A stretch of DNA of 64,000 nt, taken from assembly GCA_900074885.1 (NCBI GenBank), contig FJUW01000004.1:1805458-1869457 (forward strand), read 5' to 3'. Shown piece after piece: positions 1 through 11,714 of this stretch. The first letter of the stretch is position 1. Each line of letters opens with the position of its first letter. The DNA is from Rhynchosporium graminicola (lineage: Eukaryota; Ascomycota; Leotiomycetes; Helotiales; Ploettnerulaceae). Position numbers and translations under genes: made by a program. Under the pieces are notes generated by a model. That model worked only from the letters and a program-made list of their open reading frames with translations. It was not told the DNA's origin and did not search any database.

Positions 1-1292
1 GAAGCATTATTAGAAGAATGAATAACAGAGGTGGTGCAGACAAAGTCCTTTGCATGTTTCTTTCCCTGATCACGCCCAGCGATCGTAATTTTAAAACTCC
101 ATCGTTCGATCTCTTCCTTTGCCACTCCACAGTCATATCATCTCGGAAGCTTGTTTTGCTGTCAAAGTGGTTTCCATAATTGTATTCTTTTCTCCCCAGT
201 CTTCCCAACAACGATCGGGGGAGCCTTTCCGAACCTGCGCTGCTAGTAGCTGAGATCAATTTCTAGGTCTGACAGATTTTTGCGGTTTTCTATTCAAGGA
301 TTCCAAACCGAATAAGGCCGTGACGTCGAGCAGGCCCCCTTCATTGTATTTCTTGATAATGGCTTTTAGGAATCTTCTAGCGTGTGCAAAGCCTACAGGA
401 TTTCGTGAAATGCTCAACTGTTGTGACCCGTGTCTGTTGTGATTCGCTTCCGGCACGGTTAGGAAAGTTGTCGGAGTAAATTATGGAGATTTCGACTTGA
501 AGTCTCGTAAGCTAGTACTTACCTACGAAAGGGGGTTTACAGTGGGTCTCGTATACCAGGGTATTCTGCTTTAGTATTTACTGTAATTTATGGAGAGAAT
601 TCCAAAGTCTGAGTGAGATGATTGGAAGTTCGATCTCTCGCCACACCCCAGGGTGTACGAGACCCACAGCAAACCTCCTTTTGTACGTCGGACTTGACTC
701 AGATACGAGAAAGCTTAAATCTGCTCTCACGTAAGGCTGAGATTGATGCCTTCATGATACGCCACGAAGCGTCGCTTACATCGAAGTGCTGACGTCCTAA
801 CTTACAGAGCCGAGAGGGGTCCACACCTTGATGGCATAGAAACCTCATGAAGAGCGTCGTTTAGCTTTGATTTTGCGGTAGTGGACCTTAGCAGCTTCAC
901 TCTATTGATGTAATTCTGTGCTGTAGATGGAGAATAATGATCGTCGCGTTAGTTCGCGATACCTCAGTTAGAAGCAGACAAAGGCCCAAGTATCTCGCGC
1001 AGTGCGAAGACGCGGATTGATGCTTAAAATAAATTTAACAGGCATTGTGCACGATCTTCCCCAGGTTCCAAAAACCCCTCCGGTGGGTTTCTGATTGGCG
1101 GAATTTACGAACTGCCAAGTAAATAGGATTTGTCCATGCCACGATATCGAGAACACTTCAGGTTAGAAAACCCTGCAACATAACATCAAGTGGCGCTGTA
1201 TCGTTGCTTGTTTAATGCCAATAAGAAAATTGAGGACCGTTCTCTAAAACATGGGTAACGGCAATGAGCTTGACGTGCGATTGAGGAAGTCC
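1..1292. other. Intergenic region upstream of the C6 transcription factor
   Basis: No coding region that I can support. Short open frames here lack codon structure and recognisable domains. The stretch contains an imperfect foldback at about 522-688 (listed separately) and otherwise looks like ordinary single-copy promoter or intergenic DNA with balanced base composition, unlike the AT-rich nest further right. Confidence 0.5.
522..688. repeat. Imperfect inverted repeat (MITE-like foldback)
   Basis: The left arm at about 522-562 pairs with the right arm at about 647-688. The best-matched core is GTGGGTCTCGTA (542-553) against TACGAGACCCAC (655-666), with flanking partial matches such as CGAAAGGGGGTTT against AAACCTCCTTTTG. 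A spacer of roughly 85 bp separates the arms, and weaker similarity continues outward to about 503 and 712. The size and structure fit a decayed miniature inverted-repeat element, but no target-site duplication was resolved, so an ancient fold-back duplication is equally possible. Confidence 0.45.
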
Positions 1293-2920
1293 ATGCCGAA
1301 GACAAGAACAGGATGTCTAACTTGCAAGTGGGTACATTTTCCCCTATTTTTTCATACATACTCAGCCTCAATAGAATCCGACGCGTGAAATGTGGCGAAG
1401 AAAAGCCGCACTGTCAAAGATGCCTCAAGTTTGGCGTCAAATGTGAGGGATATCGATCTTTCACCCGATCTCAACCTTTTCAACCCAAAGAGCGTCGCCC
1501 GATATATCCCAAAATTGCTCCAAGGGAATGTTCCATGTCAATTTACCGGTCTCCGTTTGCCGACATCATGGAGTATCAATATTTCGACAGGTTTTATTCC
1601 CGGACTAGCGTCCAGATATTCCCATCTTTCGACTTTGGGTTGACCCGCCAGATTCTCCTTCAAGCTTGCGAGACCAATGCAGCCATACGACACTGTGTCA
1701 TCGCTATTGGTGCCTTGGATAAAACCGCCACAACGCAAAACCGTGGAAGGGTGTCTTTCGATAGTCCGGACTGGACCGCCAATGCGAGCAATCACCATAG
1801 AATTGCTATGAAACAGTACGCTAAAGCAGTCGGTATCATGAACGCCTCGGCCTCAACTTCCCAGTTTAACCTTCGTGATACGCTCTTGACTTCAATACTT
1901 GTACTTTGCTTCGAGGCTTGGAATGGCAATATCTCTCTCGCAGTTCAACAGATCCATACATGTGTCAAGTTGATCCTACAGTGGAAAAGCAGCCGCGGCA
2001 GCATCAGTAACCCGGGATCGTCCCCTCAGCCGAACGTCGTTGAGAGCGAGTTGCTCCTTATATTTGACTGCCTTGCAATTCAGGTGACATTTTTCAGCTC
2101 AGGAGACTCAGCAGCTACATCGAGGGGGCTACATCTACTCGGCAGCGCAGGCAGGATATGTTTTGGTTCTCTTCCAGATTCGTTCACAGATCTCCAGGAT
2201 GCCGAAATCTACGGTCAGGAAATTCTTAGACAAGGAATTCTTTTCCTCATGCAGCATAATTCTCCGGAGAAGTACGCAAATGCCTCTCGAAATGTAATTT
2301 CTCCAGAGATTCTGGCCGAGCAAGCCATCATCACAACCCATGCCTTGAGGTGGCGACATAATTTCGAGAAATTGAAGAAAAACTCTGCACCTAAATTTGT
2401 GACACGCTATACGAAAGCGTTGGAACTGTTTATGGCCAGTAACTATACAGCTACAGCTACCTGTTTATCGAACGATGAAACAGTCCACGATTTTTATACA
2501 GATATTTATAGCCAGGTGGTTGATCTGGCTGGGGAGATACTCAATGAACTAACTAACGACTTCTCATCGAGCGATCTCCAAGCGTCGAAATATAGTTTCG
2601 ATAACAGATACATCTTACCTGTCTTGATGGCGGGGCTTGGTTGTCGGAATCTTTCCCTAAGGAAGAGGGCAATCGATCTGCTATTGATGTATCCTCGAAG
2701 GGAGGGTATCTGGGACTCTGAGTGCGCCGCCAAAATGGTTTTATGGATTTCAGGACTTGAATGTAATCACAGTGAAAACGGCTACATTCCAGGCTGGGCC
2801 AGAGCGGCTGGGCTTGTGTGGACCACCGATTTGGAAACTCGGACTGCGGATTTGAGGTGCTGTCAGAGAATCACTCCGCTCAGTGATCCGGTTGAGAAGC
2901 AAACGACCATTTCCTGGTAA
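1293..2920 (+). CDS. Zn(II)2Cys6 fungal transcription factor
   Basis: Two exons, 1293-1327 and 1375-2920, give 526 residues. The 47-nt intron (GTGGGT...TAG) splits the zinc cluster. Splicing it joins CLTCK to IRRVKC and yields the canonical six cysteines C8-x2-C11-x6-C18-x6-C25-x2-C28-x6-C35. A longer open frame starting at 1313 reads into the intron and loses the first two cysteines, so the start at 1293 is preferred. The rest resembles the fungal-specific transcription factor domain of the Fungal_trans_2/DUF3468 type, with the usual block near residues 85-150 (EYQYFDRF, then IRHCVIAIGAL). Family knowledge places such proteins in the nucleus as regulators binding CGG-type half-sites. The target is not inferable: no biosynthetic or catabolic cluster lies beside it, the right neighbour being the retrotransposon nest. 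Confidence 0.9.
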
Positions 2921-4964
2921 TATGAGACTTGCGGCCATTCAAGCTCAATTTTGGACTTGTGTGGCAGGATTGATAGGCATTCGCGAATATCACTTTGGGT
3001 TAAGCATTATTGATGCAAACAGCATTAGGCGAAAGACAACATAATCTGAATAAGCAACAGACATTCGAAATCTTGGTCTCTAATCATGGCATGCTCGTGA
3101 TACTTGAAATTTCTAGAACCCAGTCGGCCCAGCGCCCAGGTTTCTCGTCAACTTTGACGGAGCCGGTTCGAAACAAAAGATAGAGTTTCGAGGATTCTGG
3201 TTGTTGCGTGGTCAGGCTTAATTTTCACATAATTAGATTGGCATCGGCTCCTTCTAATGTAAGTCGCCTTGATTGACCAATTGTCTATGGAGAAGTCTGC
3301 CGTGGCTTGCATGACCTTCCACTAGCGCGGGGAACATAGGAGTGCTGAGGCAGGCCAGCAAGCTAGGGGCTGCATGAGAAATTACCAGGACGACAAATCA
3401 GCTCGGCATCAGTCTCATACCACGCGAAGCAGTTTACTTCCGTACACGCCAAGGCTTCAACGTGTAATCTTTGGGTATATTTTACTCAGAGTCATTTTGC
3501 CGAGGGTTTGGCTGTAGTATGCTTAGCAAGCACTCGTTGCTTTCAATTTATCATTCCGTTCCTATCCGTAAAGTGTTACAGAAAGACAGAGAAGGGTATT
3601 ATTTGAGCCATTTTTCATGTAAACATAGATCTCTCTCTTAGTCAAGCCATGAGTGTCGGGCAAGATCTCATTTCTATAGAATCACCAGGCGCGCTCGCCC
3701 ACATGACAGCAGAACGTAATAATTTACCTTGTTCTGTCTCTGATTTTTATTCTCTACGTTGGCAACAAGTTAGAAGCAATCTCCGAATACACTCTACTTT
3801 TTACTGGAGATGAGCTTATTTCCATCTTTAGAGCAGTCTCAAGGCGTGAGCGAGATCACAAACCGCAACAGTCGCAAAAGCTATGGAATAGTGCTTTCCT
3901 GTCAGCAGATTCTCATAGGAAATCATCACATCAATTTTGGGCTGTATTGCGCTGTATTTGGGGGGTTTTCAAGGGAAGTGTTGGCTGGAGTTCGCTTAAC
4001 CTCGACCTAAGTATTGTTCTGAAAATAGTGCCCCGTTCATGCTTTAAGACTCAGCACTATCCTCGTCTCAAGCGTCAATAGAACAATTAAATACCTATTA
4101 GCATCCATTATGTGCTCTTCGACCCAAATCTCCGAATGCTCGCGCCATCTATTCGGCGATGTTGATTCCGTTGACTGTGACATCTTGTCACTACTAATAT
4201 CTCAAGCTGGTATAATGCAGTATAGAGCTGAGAGAAAGACGAGTGAAATAAGATCTTACTAATCTGGGTTCGCTGAAGAGTATCTTGGGTATTTGGGGCG
4301 AAGGTGGTCAACCGGAGCGAGGTATTTAGATGCTTCGTGGAGGGCAGAGATGGAATTCTTGGTAAGACAATGGCGGTTTGTAGGATCATCTTATTCCATA
4401 TGTTTTCAAAGCGAGCATTATATTTTAGGTTGAGTATTTCATATCCATTAGGCTGAAGCAATTTCACCGTACCCCATGGGGTTGTATGAAGGAAATCGCG
4501 AAATATAGTGCTTTGCAGGACTACTCTATTTGAAGAATTCGCCATACAACGTAAAATCTCTTGGCTCATATCTTGAAAATTATAGCTACTACTCTCGACC
4601 CTCAGAAATGGTCAAGCATAATATCGAAGATGTAAACACAGCTGCAGTGCAGAACGAACCGCTTCTTGAGCCATTGAACTCCGCAGTACTTTCAGCCAGT
4701 ACCTAAGAGCCATGCCCCTGCGAAGCCAATCTTGAAATCAGCCATATAATGCTGGACCAATTATTTTGAGAACAACTATCCATCATTATTGTTTCCCTGA
4801 ATTTTTGAGGTGATAAAATTCTCCTTATTACAGAACTCGGATTTCCAAATTCATAATCTTTTTGCTGTTATAGGATTTCCTTTACCGTCTAGATGATTTC
4901 TTTGCGAAGAAAGACACCTGTGGAGGCCTGGACTTAGTATCAGCGAGCTATGAGCGAGTGATAC
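2921..4964. other. Intergenic flank left of the retrotransposon nest
   Basis: No gene I can support. The longest open frame is a 153-codon minus-strand frame at 4108-4569; its product matches no family I know and shows no clear domain, so I treat it as unsupported. Composition becomes gradually AT-richer toward 4964, but TG and CA dinucleotides are still present, so this flank is not RIP-saturated. The last five bases, GATAC (4960-4964), are the target-site duplication of the element that follows. Confidence 0.45.
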
Positions 4965-5147
4965 TGTCAGGGGGCGTCCGAGATATATATATAGTAAAAG
5001 TCTTAATTCTGTCTATTACTATAGTAGGAGGAACTATCTAAGTGAAGCTAACTAATAGCACTAAGTACTTAGTACTATCTTATCTCGTGATAATATCTTA
5101 TAATATGTACTTAGTGCTATCTTATCTTATAATAATATCCTATAATA
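4965..5147 (-). repeat. Left LTR (3' LTR) of the outermost Gypsy element
   Basis: 183 bp, homologous to 25387-25569. It holds an internal duplication of about 40 bp (TTAGT.CTATCTTATCT followed by GATAATATC, twice). The outer end keeps TGTCAGGGGG, whereas the inner end is RIP-changed (CCTATAATA against CCCGTGACA in the partner). Confidence 0.93.
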
Positions 5148-6315
5148 TCTCCCTCCCCTAAGTATAAAAAACTCTATCCCTAGAGAAAAAAGATAGTTCG
5201 ACTAGTAATATATAGTAAATATAAATAGTAATAATTATTAATCTCCTCTATTACTCTCCCCTAATAAATTTAATATATCCTTATTAAAATTTAACCCGGT
5301 TATAATTTATAGGATTAAAGTTATATCCTCTATATCCCTATTCTCCTTAATCACGACTATCTTTATCGGGGCTAGCTTTTTTATTAGTCTAATTACTTAC
5401 TTCCCCTTCCCTTTTAGAGTAGATTTAGTAAGCTTTAGTAATATAATCGTATCTTTATCGCTATCTTCTATAAGGTTAGAAGTCTAAGTAGTTAGTAAAA
5501 CTAGACCTATTAGCTTCTTCTTTAGGTAAAGTTTTCTTAGTTCGTATAGTTAGAGTTCGATATCTAGTACTATTATACTGAAAAGGCGTCTATTTATAGT
5601 ATTACTCTAGTTTTCTTAATTAACTAGATCTTTAATAGCGTATATTATTTCTATATTTCCCGCGATATAAGTTAATCCCTATATACTTATTAATTTTCTT
5701 AAGAAGGGTATTCTATTTTTAATTAGGTCTATAACTCTTTAATAATATCCTAGCCTTAAGAGTTAATATATTAGGAGTTATAATAGAGCGAAGACAAAAG
5801 ACTTATAGCGTTTTAGTATACTTCTATTTAGTTTTATAATATTAGTCTTATTAGTTCTCTTTAACTTTCTTCTACCCTTAGTATCCTTCGACTAGTTATA
5901 GTTAACTATACTTACGTATCTTTCTATATTATTAATAGGAGTTAATAGTAATTTCGATTAGATATTATAATCTAAGGACGATATAATCAAATTCGTTATA
6001 TTTCCTATATCGATACGAGGTTTAATTAAATATAACTATTAATATACTACTATATTACTTTTAATCTCGCTCTAAAAAATTAGGCCTTATACGTTTAGAT
6101 ATTTATATAAGAATATAAGGTCTCTTATCTTATTACTTATAACTAGTACTTATTATAGTTTAAGCGTAAGTAGAGTTAGAGAGTATCTTAAAATATAGAA
6201 TAAAATTCCTAATATTACTATTATTAGGTCTAAGTTATAGAAAGGTACTTAATATAATAAACTTAATATAAATTCTATATAGTAGCCCGGTCTATTAATA
6301 TTAATTCTTAGAAGA

Positions 6316-6483
6316 TATAAGGGGCGAGCCCCAGGATTAAGCACCGGCGATACCTATGCTTACTAAGCCTAGCGGCACCCGCATGTTTTCCTTCGGAGCT
6401 AGGCTAGAACCTGACTCTCTCTTATATCGAACTTCTTAAATACTATACTTAACTATCTGCGTATATATTACTTACTTATAATA
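6316..6483 (+). repeat. 5' LTR of the second Gypsy element
   Basis: 168 bp. It retains GC-rich blocks such as GGGGCGAGCCCC and GCACCGGCGATACC, whereas its inner end is degraded (TATATATTACTTACTTATAATA-like), where the partner keeps GCTCACCCGTGACA. Confidence 0.93.
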
Positions 6484-6539
6484 TTAAGTTCGATTAAAAT
6501 AAGCTAACTTATTCTTATAGTATTTACGCCGGATACTAG

Positions 6540-7760
6540 AATAGACTTATCAGGGAACGTAAGCTCTTAATAGGAGGACTCTAATAACGAACTATAGCGT
6601 ATTATATAAGAGATATACGAGTGCTAGCTCCTAATAGAGACCGAGCTAGTAAATACGCGTACTACTCTAGAGGCATCGGAGGCCGAAAGACTTAGATAGG
6701 CGCCTAGATCTAATAATACCGGAGACCTATCGTCTTCGAGTGCCCTAATAAAAACCCTTATCGAGTCTCTCGTAGTGTCTTAGTCGAGCTCCGATAGAGA
6801 ACTATCGGGCTCCGGCAGATAGATATCGCTTACTTAGGATAGATATACGGATACCTTTCGAGATTATCTCCTAAGACTAAGAAGTTCTTATCGTATGCGC
6901 TCTACTTAAAGGCTATCTCTCTCTGCTAATTATTACTAGGATACTATTTATAATACTCTTCTACGGCGCGAACGAGCTCGTATATAATACTTCTAGGAGA
7001 AGGGAAGCCCGATAGATAATAAGGACCCCGAAGCTTTCTTCGCGTAGCTTAATAAAATATTCGCAGATAGTAATAAGCGAGCTAAGGCCCTCGAACAGCT
7101 TACGAATATAAGGCACTCTATAGGATAGCCCTAGTATAAGCACTAGCTAGAATTCGACGAACTCCTACTAAGCGCTAGAGGAGAGAGCTAAGAAGATAAT
7201 ATAAAGATAAGTTACTTTCGGAATATATTTTTAAACCCCGTCCGAATATATATAGCCTCTATAGCTAAGACTACGGATTACTACGAATTTGCTAAGGAGG
7301 TAGAACGGATTATAACTAACCTCGAAGAGATAGATTAGTTTAAAGTATCGAATAAGAAGTAGAATAATAAGAATAAGGACTCTAGGATAAATATAGCAGA
7401 CTATATACGTCCTTAGAAAGCTCCTGTAAAAGCTAAGGTTAACGCTAATAGGGATATAGTAATAGTACCGGCGCGTATAGTAAGAAACTAAGAAAGGAAT
7501 AGTAGAGCTTATAATAATTCTAGCGGTAAATAAAGAGCTAAATAAGTAGACGCGGCCGAATAAGAGAGATACTATAAGAAAAAGCTCTATTTCCGCTACG
7601 GAGTATCCGAGTACTATATCTATAAGTACTTATACGCTTTAGTAGTATAACTTACTACGATTAATACGATAAGACTATTACTAGAAGATAATAATAATAT
7701 ATTAAACCTTACTCTTTTAAAGTTAGGAAAAGACTAACTCTCTCTTAAAGTTAGAAGCCG
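6540..7760 (+). pseudogene. Decayed gag with ruined zinc knuckle, second Gypsy element
   Basis: Polar, lysine- and glutamate-rich degenerate coding sequence downstream of the 5' LTR. A CCHC zinc knuckle is recognisable at about 7588-7629: the spacing x2, x4, x4 is kept in Y-FR-Y-GVSE-Y-YIYK-Y, but every cysteine and the histidine are now tyrosine codons. TGC/TGT to TAC/TAT and CAC to TAC are the exact changes RIP makes. Multiple TAG and TAA codons interrupt the frame. The 5' boundary is approximate. Confidence 0.7.
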
Positions 7761-7919
7761 GGAGTAGATAAAGTATTAGTAAAAGGATAAGGTAAATTTA
7801 AAGAGCTTATAAACAGAAACCTTATATATATAGATATAATCCTTTAAGAAACGTTCGGAATATTTACTCTTATTAATAAAGGATACTAGTGCTATACTAT
7901 AATAAATAAAGACCTTATA

Positions 7920-8154
7920 TGTGACGCTTACTCTAGAAAGGTCTCAAAACTACCTGAGTAATAAGACCTCATATTACTATAAATATGAAGTAGTAAGAAT
8001 CACTTAAGAATTTATAACTAAGGAGTGAAGAAGTAGAAAGAGAATAGAAGTATATATATAAAAAGGGGCCCCTAAACTCTACTCGTGTAATCTCGCTTAG
8101 CAGTAAGTGTTTCTACTAATAGGGAGAGACCTCTAAACTTAACTAGTCGTCATA
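7920..8154 (-). repeat. Left LTR (3' LTR) of the third Gypsy element
   Basis: 235 bp. The outer end keeps TGTGACGCTTACTC and several CA and TG pairs; the inner end is mutated (CTAGTCGTCATA against CCAGTCGTCACA in the partner). Confidence 0.93.
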
Positions 8155-8159
8155 CTACT

Positions 8160-10365
8160 CCCTCCTCCGAAAAAAGCTCGCCCTCGAGCGTTAGTATATC
8201 TCCTTATTACTATTAAAGTAGTTATAATTATCAATTCTATCGTAGAAAGCTTTCAGCTAATTAGGTAGTCTAGCAGGAGGTCTAGCTTACGTTAGGTTAT
8301 TAAGGTAGAATTATTATAGCTTAGCGGGAGCGTATTTAATATCTATAGCGTTATACTATATGAGATCGACGTCTTGATTTAACTAGGAAACTCGGTATAA
8401 GAGGGTATTACGCTACTTACAGTACGCAAATATATCTTCGATCTCCTATTTATTATCACTAGTAATATTAATAAGTAGTAGTAGTAGTAAGGTTTATCTT
8501 AGTAAGGGGTCGTTTAGATACTTCCGTAGCTTAGTAGTAGGGAATACGTTATATACTTTTATACTAGTAAGGAGCTCTAGATAATAAGAGCTTCCGACCT
8601 TTTTAATTATACGGAAAGGTCCGTTAGTCGAGAAGTCGAGTTTTTTGCTAGGTCAAGTACTTATAAAGTAGCGTATATCTAGTTAGATAAGATCGTCTAT
8701 AATGAAGTCGACTTCATAGCGTAAGTAATTATAAGATTAGGATATCTTAGCTTATATACGTTAGAGGCTAGATTAAGTAGTAGTCTAAGTATCGCGAAAG
8801 CGATTAGCGTAATCTAGAGCTTACTAAGTATTTAACTTATTAGTAGGCGTAGTAGAGTCAAGTAAGTCTTTCTAATTCTAATTAACGCGGGGTATATATC
8901 TATAAATAACTTTAAAGGGTAAGAGACCTCTAAGGGATTCGTAAGGGAGAGTTATCTAGGCGTAGTCTATAATAAGTAAGAATTCCGACTAGTCGTCTTA
9001 ATAGTAAGAGATAAAAGGTTATAATCTACGTTAGAGATATTAGTTATAGATCTCTATTTAGCTATCTGTTTACAAGTAGTCTACTGCAGAAAGCTATCTT
9101 TTAGTACTAAGAATTATAATAACTAAAGTATAAAAAAAGGAAACGAATTAAAGCCCTATATTAGAGGTAATTATTAATAGAGCTCCGAAATAGTAGTATA
9201 CGTAGTATAAGTAAAGCTTTATAAGGTCGCGCGTATTAGAGGTCTTTCGGTATAGAATACTAATTACTTATTTACTAAAATAATCGATAAATATAAGAAT
9301 ATTATTATAGCTATATTTATCGCAGTTAAAGCTATAATAGTCGACTATAATATACTCTTATAGACGTGATAGTACGGGCAGAGATTAGAGGAGGCCCGGT
9401 TTCTTATCGCGTAGCACTTAAATTCGTTAGTAAGTATAATAGTTATAGTAGTACTAGTTAATAGTTAAAGCGATTCCGTACTACTAGTATTATAATACTA
9501 GAAGTTATAAGGTCTTCTTTACACTTAGATAAGAAGTCTCTAATCGGTCATATACTTCGCATATAAGTAGCGTGCGAAAGTATAAGATATTAAGTAAAAT
9601 TAGTTTTCCTTTATAGAGTAGAAGATCTTTTTCTATAGTTAGTTTTCTAGGAGTAGCAGAGAGAGCTTATTTCCGTAAAGCTTAGAGTAATAGTATAGTA
9701 CGATTAGCGTTAAGTACTTACTATACTATAGAAAAGACTAGCGATAGGTCAGCGACTTCTAAGGCGTTAATAAGCTTAAAGTTATCTATAGAGTCAGAGC
9801 TATTCTAGAGGTTACTTATAAGTAGTACTAGATCGATTTAGTCTTCGCGTAGTAGCTACTATAAACGCTAAGTTCTTTTAGCGTTATTCTAGTAATCTAA
9901 TTCATCTGTTCTACGAGAGAGAGCGTTAGCGAGTAGATTATACTTCCTAGGTCGATAGGTAATTATAAAGTTATAATCTGCGAGTAGCTCGGCCTATCGA
10001 GCTTATCGTGCGTTTAGCTATTTAGAAGTTATAAAGTACTTAAGAGCTTTATAATTAGTAACGACGCGGATCTGATATAGTACGCCTACGAGCTCAGATC
10101 TCCAGTTACTAAAAGATCGTATAATTGCGAGCATTTCCTTATTATAAATAGCGTAATTAAGCTCAGCAGGTAGTATAGTCTTAGAGAAGTAGGCTACTAG
10201 GAACTAGTCTTCGTCGTGCTATTATAATAGCATACCTACTATTACTCTATCACTAGCGTCTGTTTCGATTATATAAGGTAGATATTACTAATAGTAATAG
10301 AGGAGTAGTACCGAAGTGAGAGTATGCTTTAAGTAATTAAAGGTATCTTTATACTCCCTAGCGAA
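8160..10365 (-). pseudogene. Decayed RNase H-integrase-chromodomain part of pol, third Gypsy element
   Basis: On the minus strand a degenerate RNase H starts near 10365 and runs to about 9890. Visible blocks are IETDASDRVIVGML, ILPAELNYAIYNKEMLAI, a decayed LNARQARWAELLADYNF-type stretch, and YRPRKYNLLANALSRRTDE. An integrase remnant follows. Near 8700-8400 come a GPFRIIKKVGSSYYLELL segment and a chromodomain-like block (IEDIFACRKQRNTLLYRVS), after which the frame ends near the polypurine tract. RT is absent upstream: coding similarity stops abruptly at 10365/10366, where an LTR-like sequence begins. Frequent TAG codons interrupt the frame. Confidence 0.78.
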
Positions 10366-10567
10366 TATAACGACACAAGACTCAAGGCGGTATACAAGCA
10401 AGAATAAACAAGTAGGGAGGCTAAGAGCGATCTTATATAGTCTAGTACGAAGGAAACAGAAAGATAAAGAGCTCTAAAGGAGTCTGCACCTTCTATATAT
10501 ATAAGGAGGGTATGCCTAAGGCACCGATACTAGCCCGTATCTGCCACGTATACTATGCGCTGTTATA
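10366..10567 (-). repeat. Orphan LTR-like segment of a fourth Gypsy element
   Basis: About 202 bp with inverted ends TATAAC and GTTATA (probably from TGTAAC/GTTACA). It is followed at once by a pyrimidine tract (TTACCCCCTTCTAAGA) and by CTCGCCCTCGAGC, the same arrangement that follows the left LTR of the third element, where CTCGCCCTCGAGC is part of the pol end. I read it as the 3' LTR plus polypurine tract of a related minus-strand element whose other end I cannot find. It has retained clearly more CA and TG than its surroundings. Confidence 0.55.
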
Positions 10568-11474
10568 TTACCCCCTTCTAAGATAAAGGCTCGCCCTCGA
10601 GCCTTGAAGAATCGAACAAAGGAAATAAAGTAGGTATAAAACGCAGTTAAATATAATAACCTCTAATTATTCTATCAAACCGAAACCGTAGATACTAATT
10701 CAGTACCGAGATTATCTCTTCTGCAGAGGGAAACGCAATCTCCGGTAATATTGCCACGATTAGAGCGAAATTGCGATTCCAAAGTAGGTTCCGTCGGTAA
10801 TTATAATGCCGAGTTTTACTGAATAAGCGAGGCTAAGCGAGTAATTGAAACACTTGAAGGTTACGAAGGAAACGAAGGTCCAAATCGAATTCTAAAGAAG
10901 CTAAAAGATTAAGGAGAGTCAGATATCTTCGTTAAGTAGATATAGAAAGTATTAAATTAAAGGTTCTAGTAGAGAGAAGTCGATTCTGCCGAGAGGAATA
11001 AATTATACCGAGGTATAGGAGTTACGAGTCGAATTCCGATAATTTCCGCTAGGGTAATAAGCTACTTCCGGAAAGTTAAAGTCGGGTAAAGGAATAAGGT
11101 TCTTTTCTAGTAGAAGGAGGTCGATTCTGCCGAGGGGGACAAATTATACTAGGGTATAGGAGTTACGAGTCGGATTCCGGCAATTTCCGCTAGGGTAATA
11201 AGCTACTTCGTCTTAGCCTAAAAGTAAGGTTTTTCGCTATTAGAGCTACTTTCGGAAGGTTAAAGTCAGGTAAGGGGTTAATAAATATTAGGGCCTATAG
11301 GGAAGTTTCCACCTAAAATTCGTCTGCTATTTTACTTCGTACGTACGANTTATACTTAGTATAAGCCTTCTCTATATAGCGTAGTCTCCTGCGTTTAGTA
11401 GCTCTAGGTATAGAGGTATAATATAAGTAGATATTTACTATCTTCCTAGATATAAGTAAAAGAGTTATAGATAA
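10568..11474. other. Less-mutated non-coding patch inside the retrotransposon nest
   Basis: Sequence of unknown origin between the orphan LTR and the right LTR of the third element. It has no open frame, keeps more CA and TG dinucleotides than the rest of the nest, contains a tandem duplication (10961-11280) and has one undetermined base (N at 11349). Confidence 0.5.
10961..11280. repeat. Two-copy tandem repeat, period about 141 bp
   Basis: TCGATTCTGCCGAG begins at 10980 and again at 11121. Both units continue with ACAAATTATAC/ATAAATTATAC, GGTATAGGAGTTACGAGTC and TTTCCGCTAGGGTAATAAGC. The copies differ at scattered positions, mostly G/A and C/T. Confidence 0.75.
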
Positions 11475-11709
11475 TATAATACTTACTCTAGAAAAGTCTT
11501 AAAACTACCTGAGTAATAAGACCTTATATTACTATGAATATAAAGTAGTAAGAATCACTTGAGAATCTACAACTAAGGAGTAAAGAAGTAGAGAGAGAAT
11601 AGAAGTATATACATGAAAAGGGGCCCCTAAACTCTACTCGTGTAATCTCGCTTAGCAGTAAGTGTTTCCACTAATAGGGAGAGACCTCCAAACCTGACCA
11701 GTCGTCACA
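11475..11709 (-). repeat. Right LTR (5' LTR) of the third Gypsy element
   Basis: 235-bp partner of 7920-8154 with the opposite damage pattern: it begins TATAATACTTACTC (mutated from TGTGACG...) and ends with the intact CTCCAAACCTGACCAGTC followed by GTCACA. Confidence 0.93.
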
Positions 11710-11714
11710 TTATA

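Larger units (their letters stand above)
7920..11709 (-). mobile_element. Third, innermost Ty3/Gypsy chromovirus-type element, rearranged and RIP-inactivated
   Basis: 235-bp LTRs at 7920-8154 and 11475-11709 start TGTGACG and end CGTCACA where undamaged. The target duplication TTATA is exact (7915-7919 and 11710-11714) and interrupts the protease of the second element. Orientation is minus: a polypurine tract (reverse complement of CTACTCCCTCCTCCG, 8155-8169) adjoins the left LTR, and RNase H, integrase and chromodomain remnants read right to left. The internal region is only about 3.3 kb. No gag or RT is visible; where RT should be there is an unrelated LTR-like block (10366-10567) followed by non-coding, less mutated DNA. 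The copy was therefore deleted or recombined, or was invaded by a fourth element. Confidence 0.9.

Noticed and set aside
4108..4569. 153-codon minus-strand frame left of the nest
   Set aside because: No recognisable domain, AT-rich codon use and no splice context. Not enough to call a gene.
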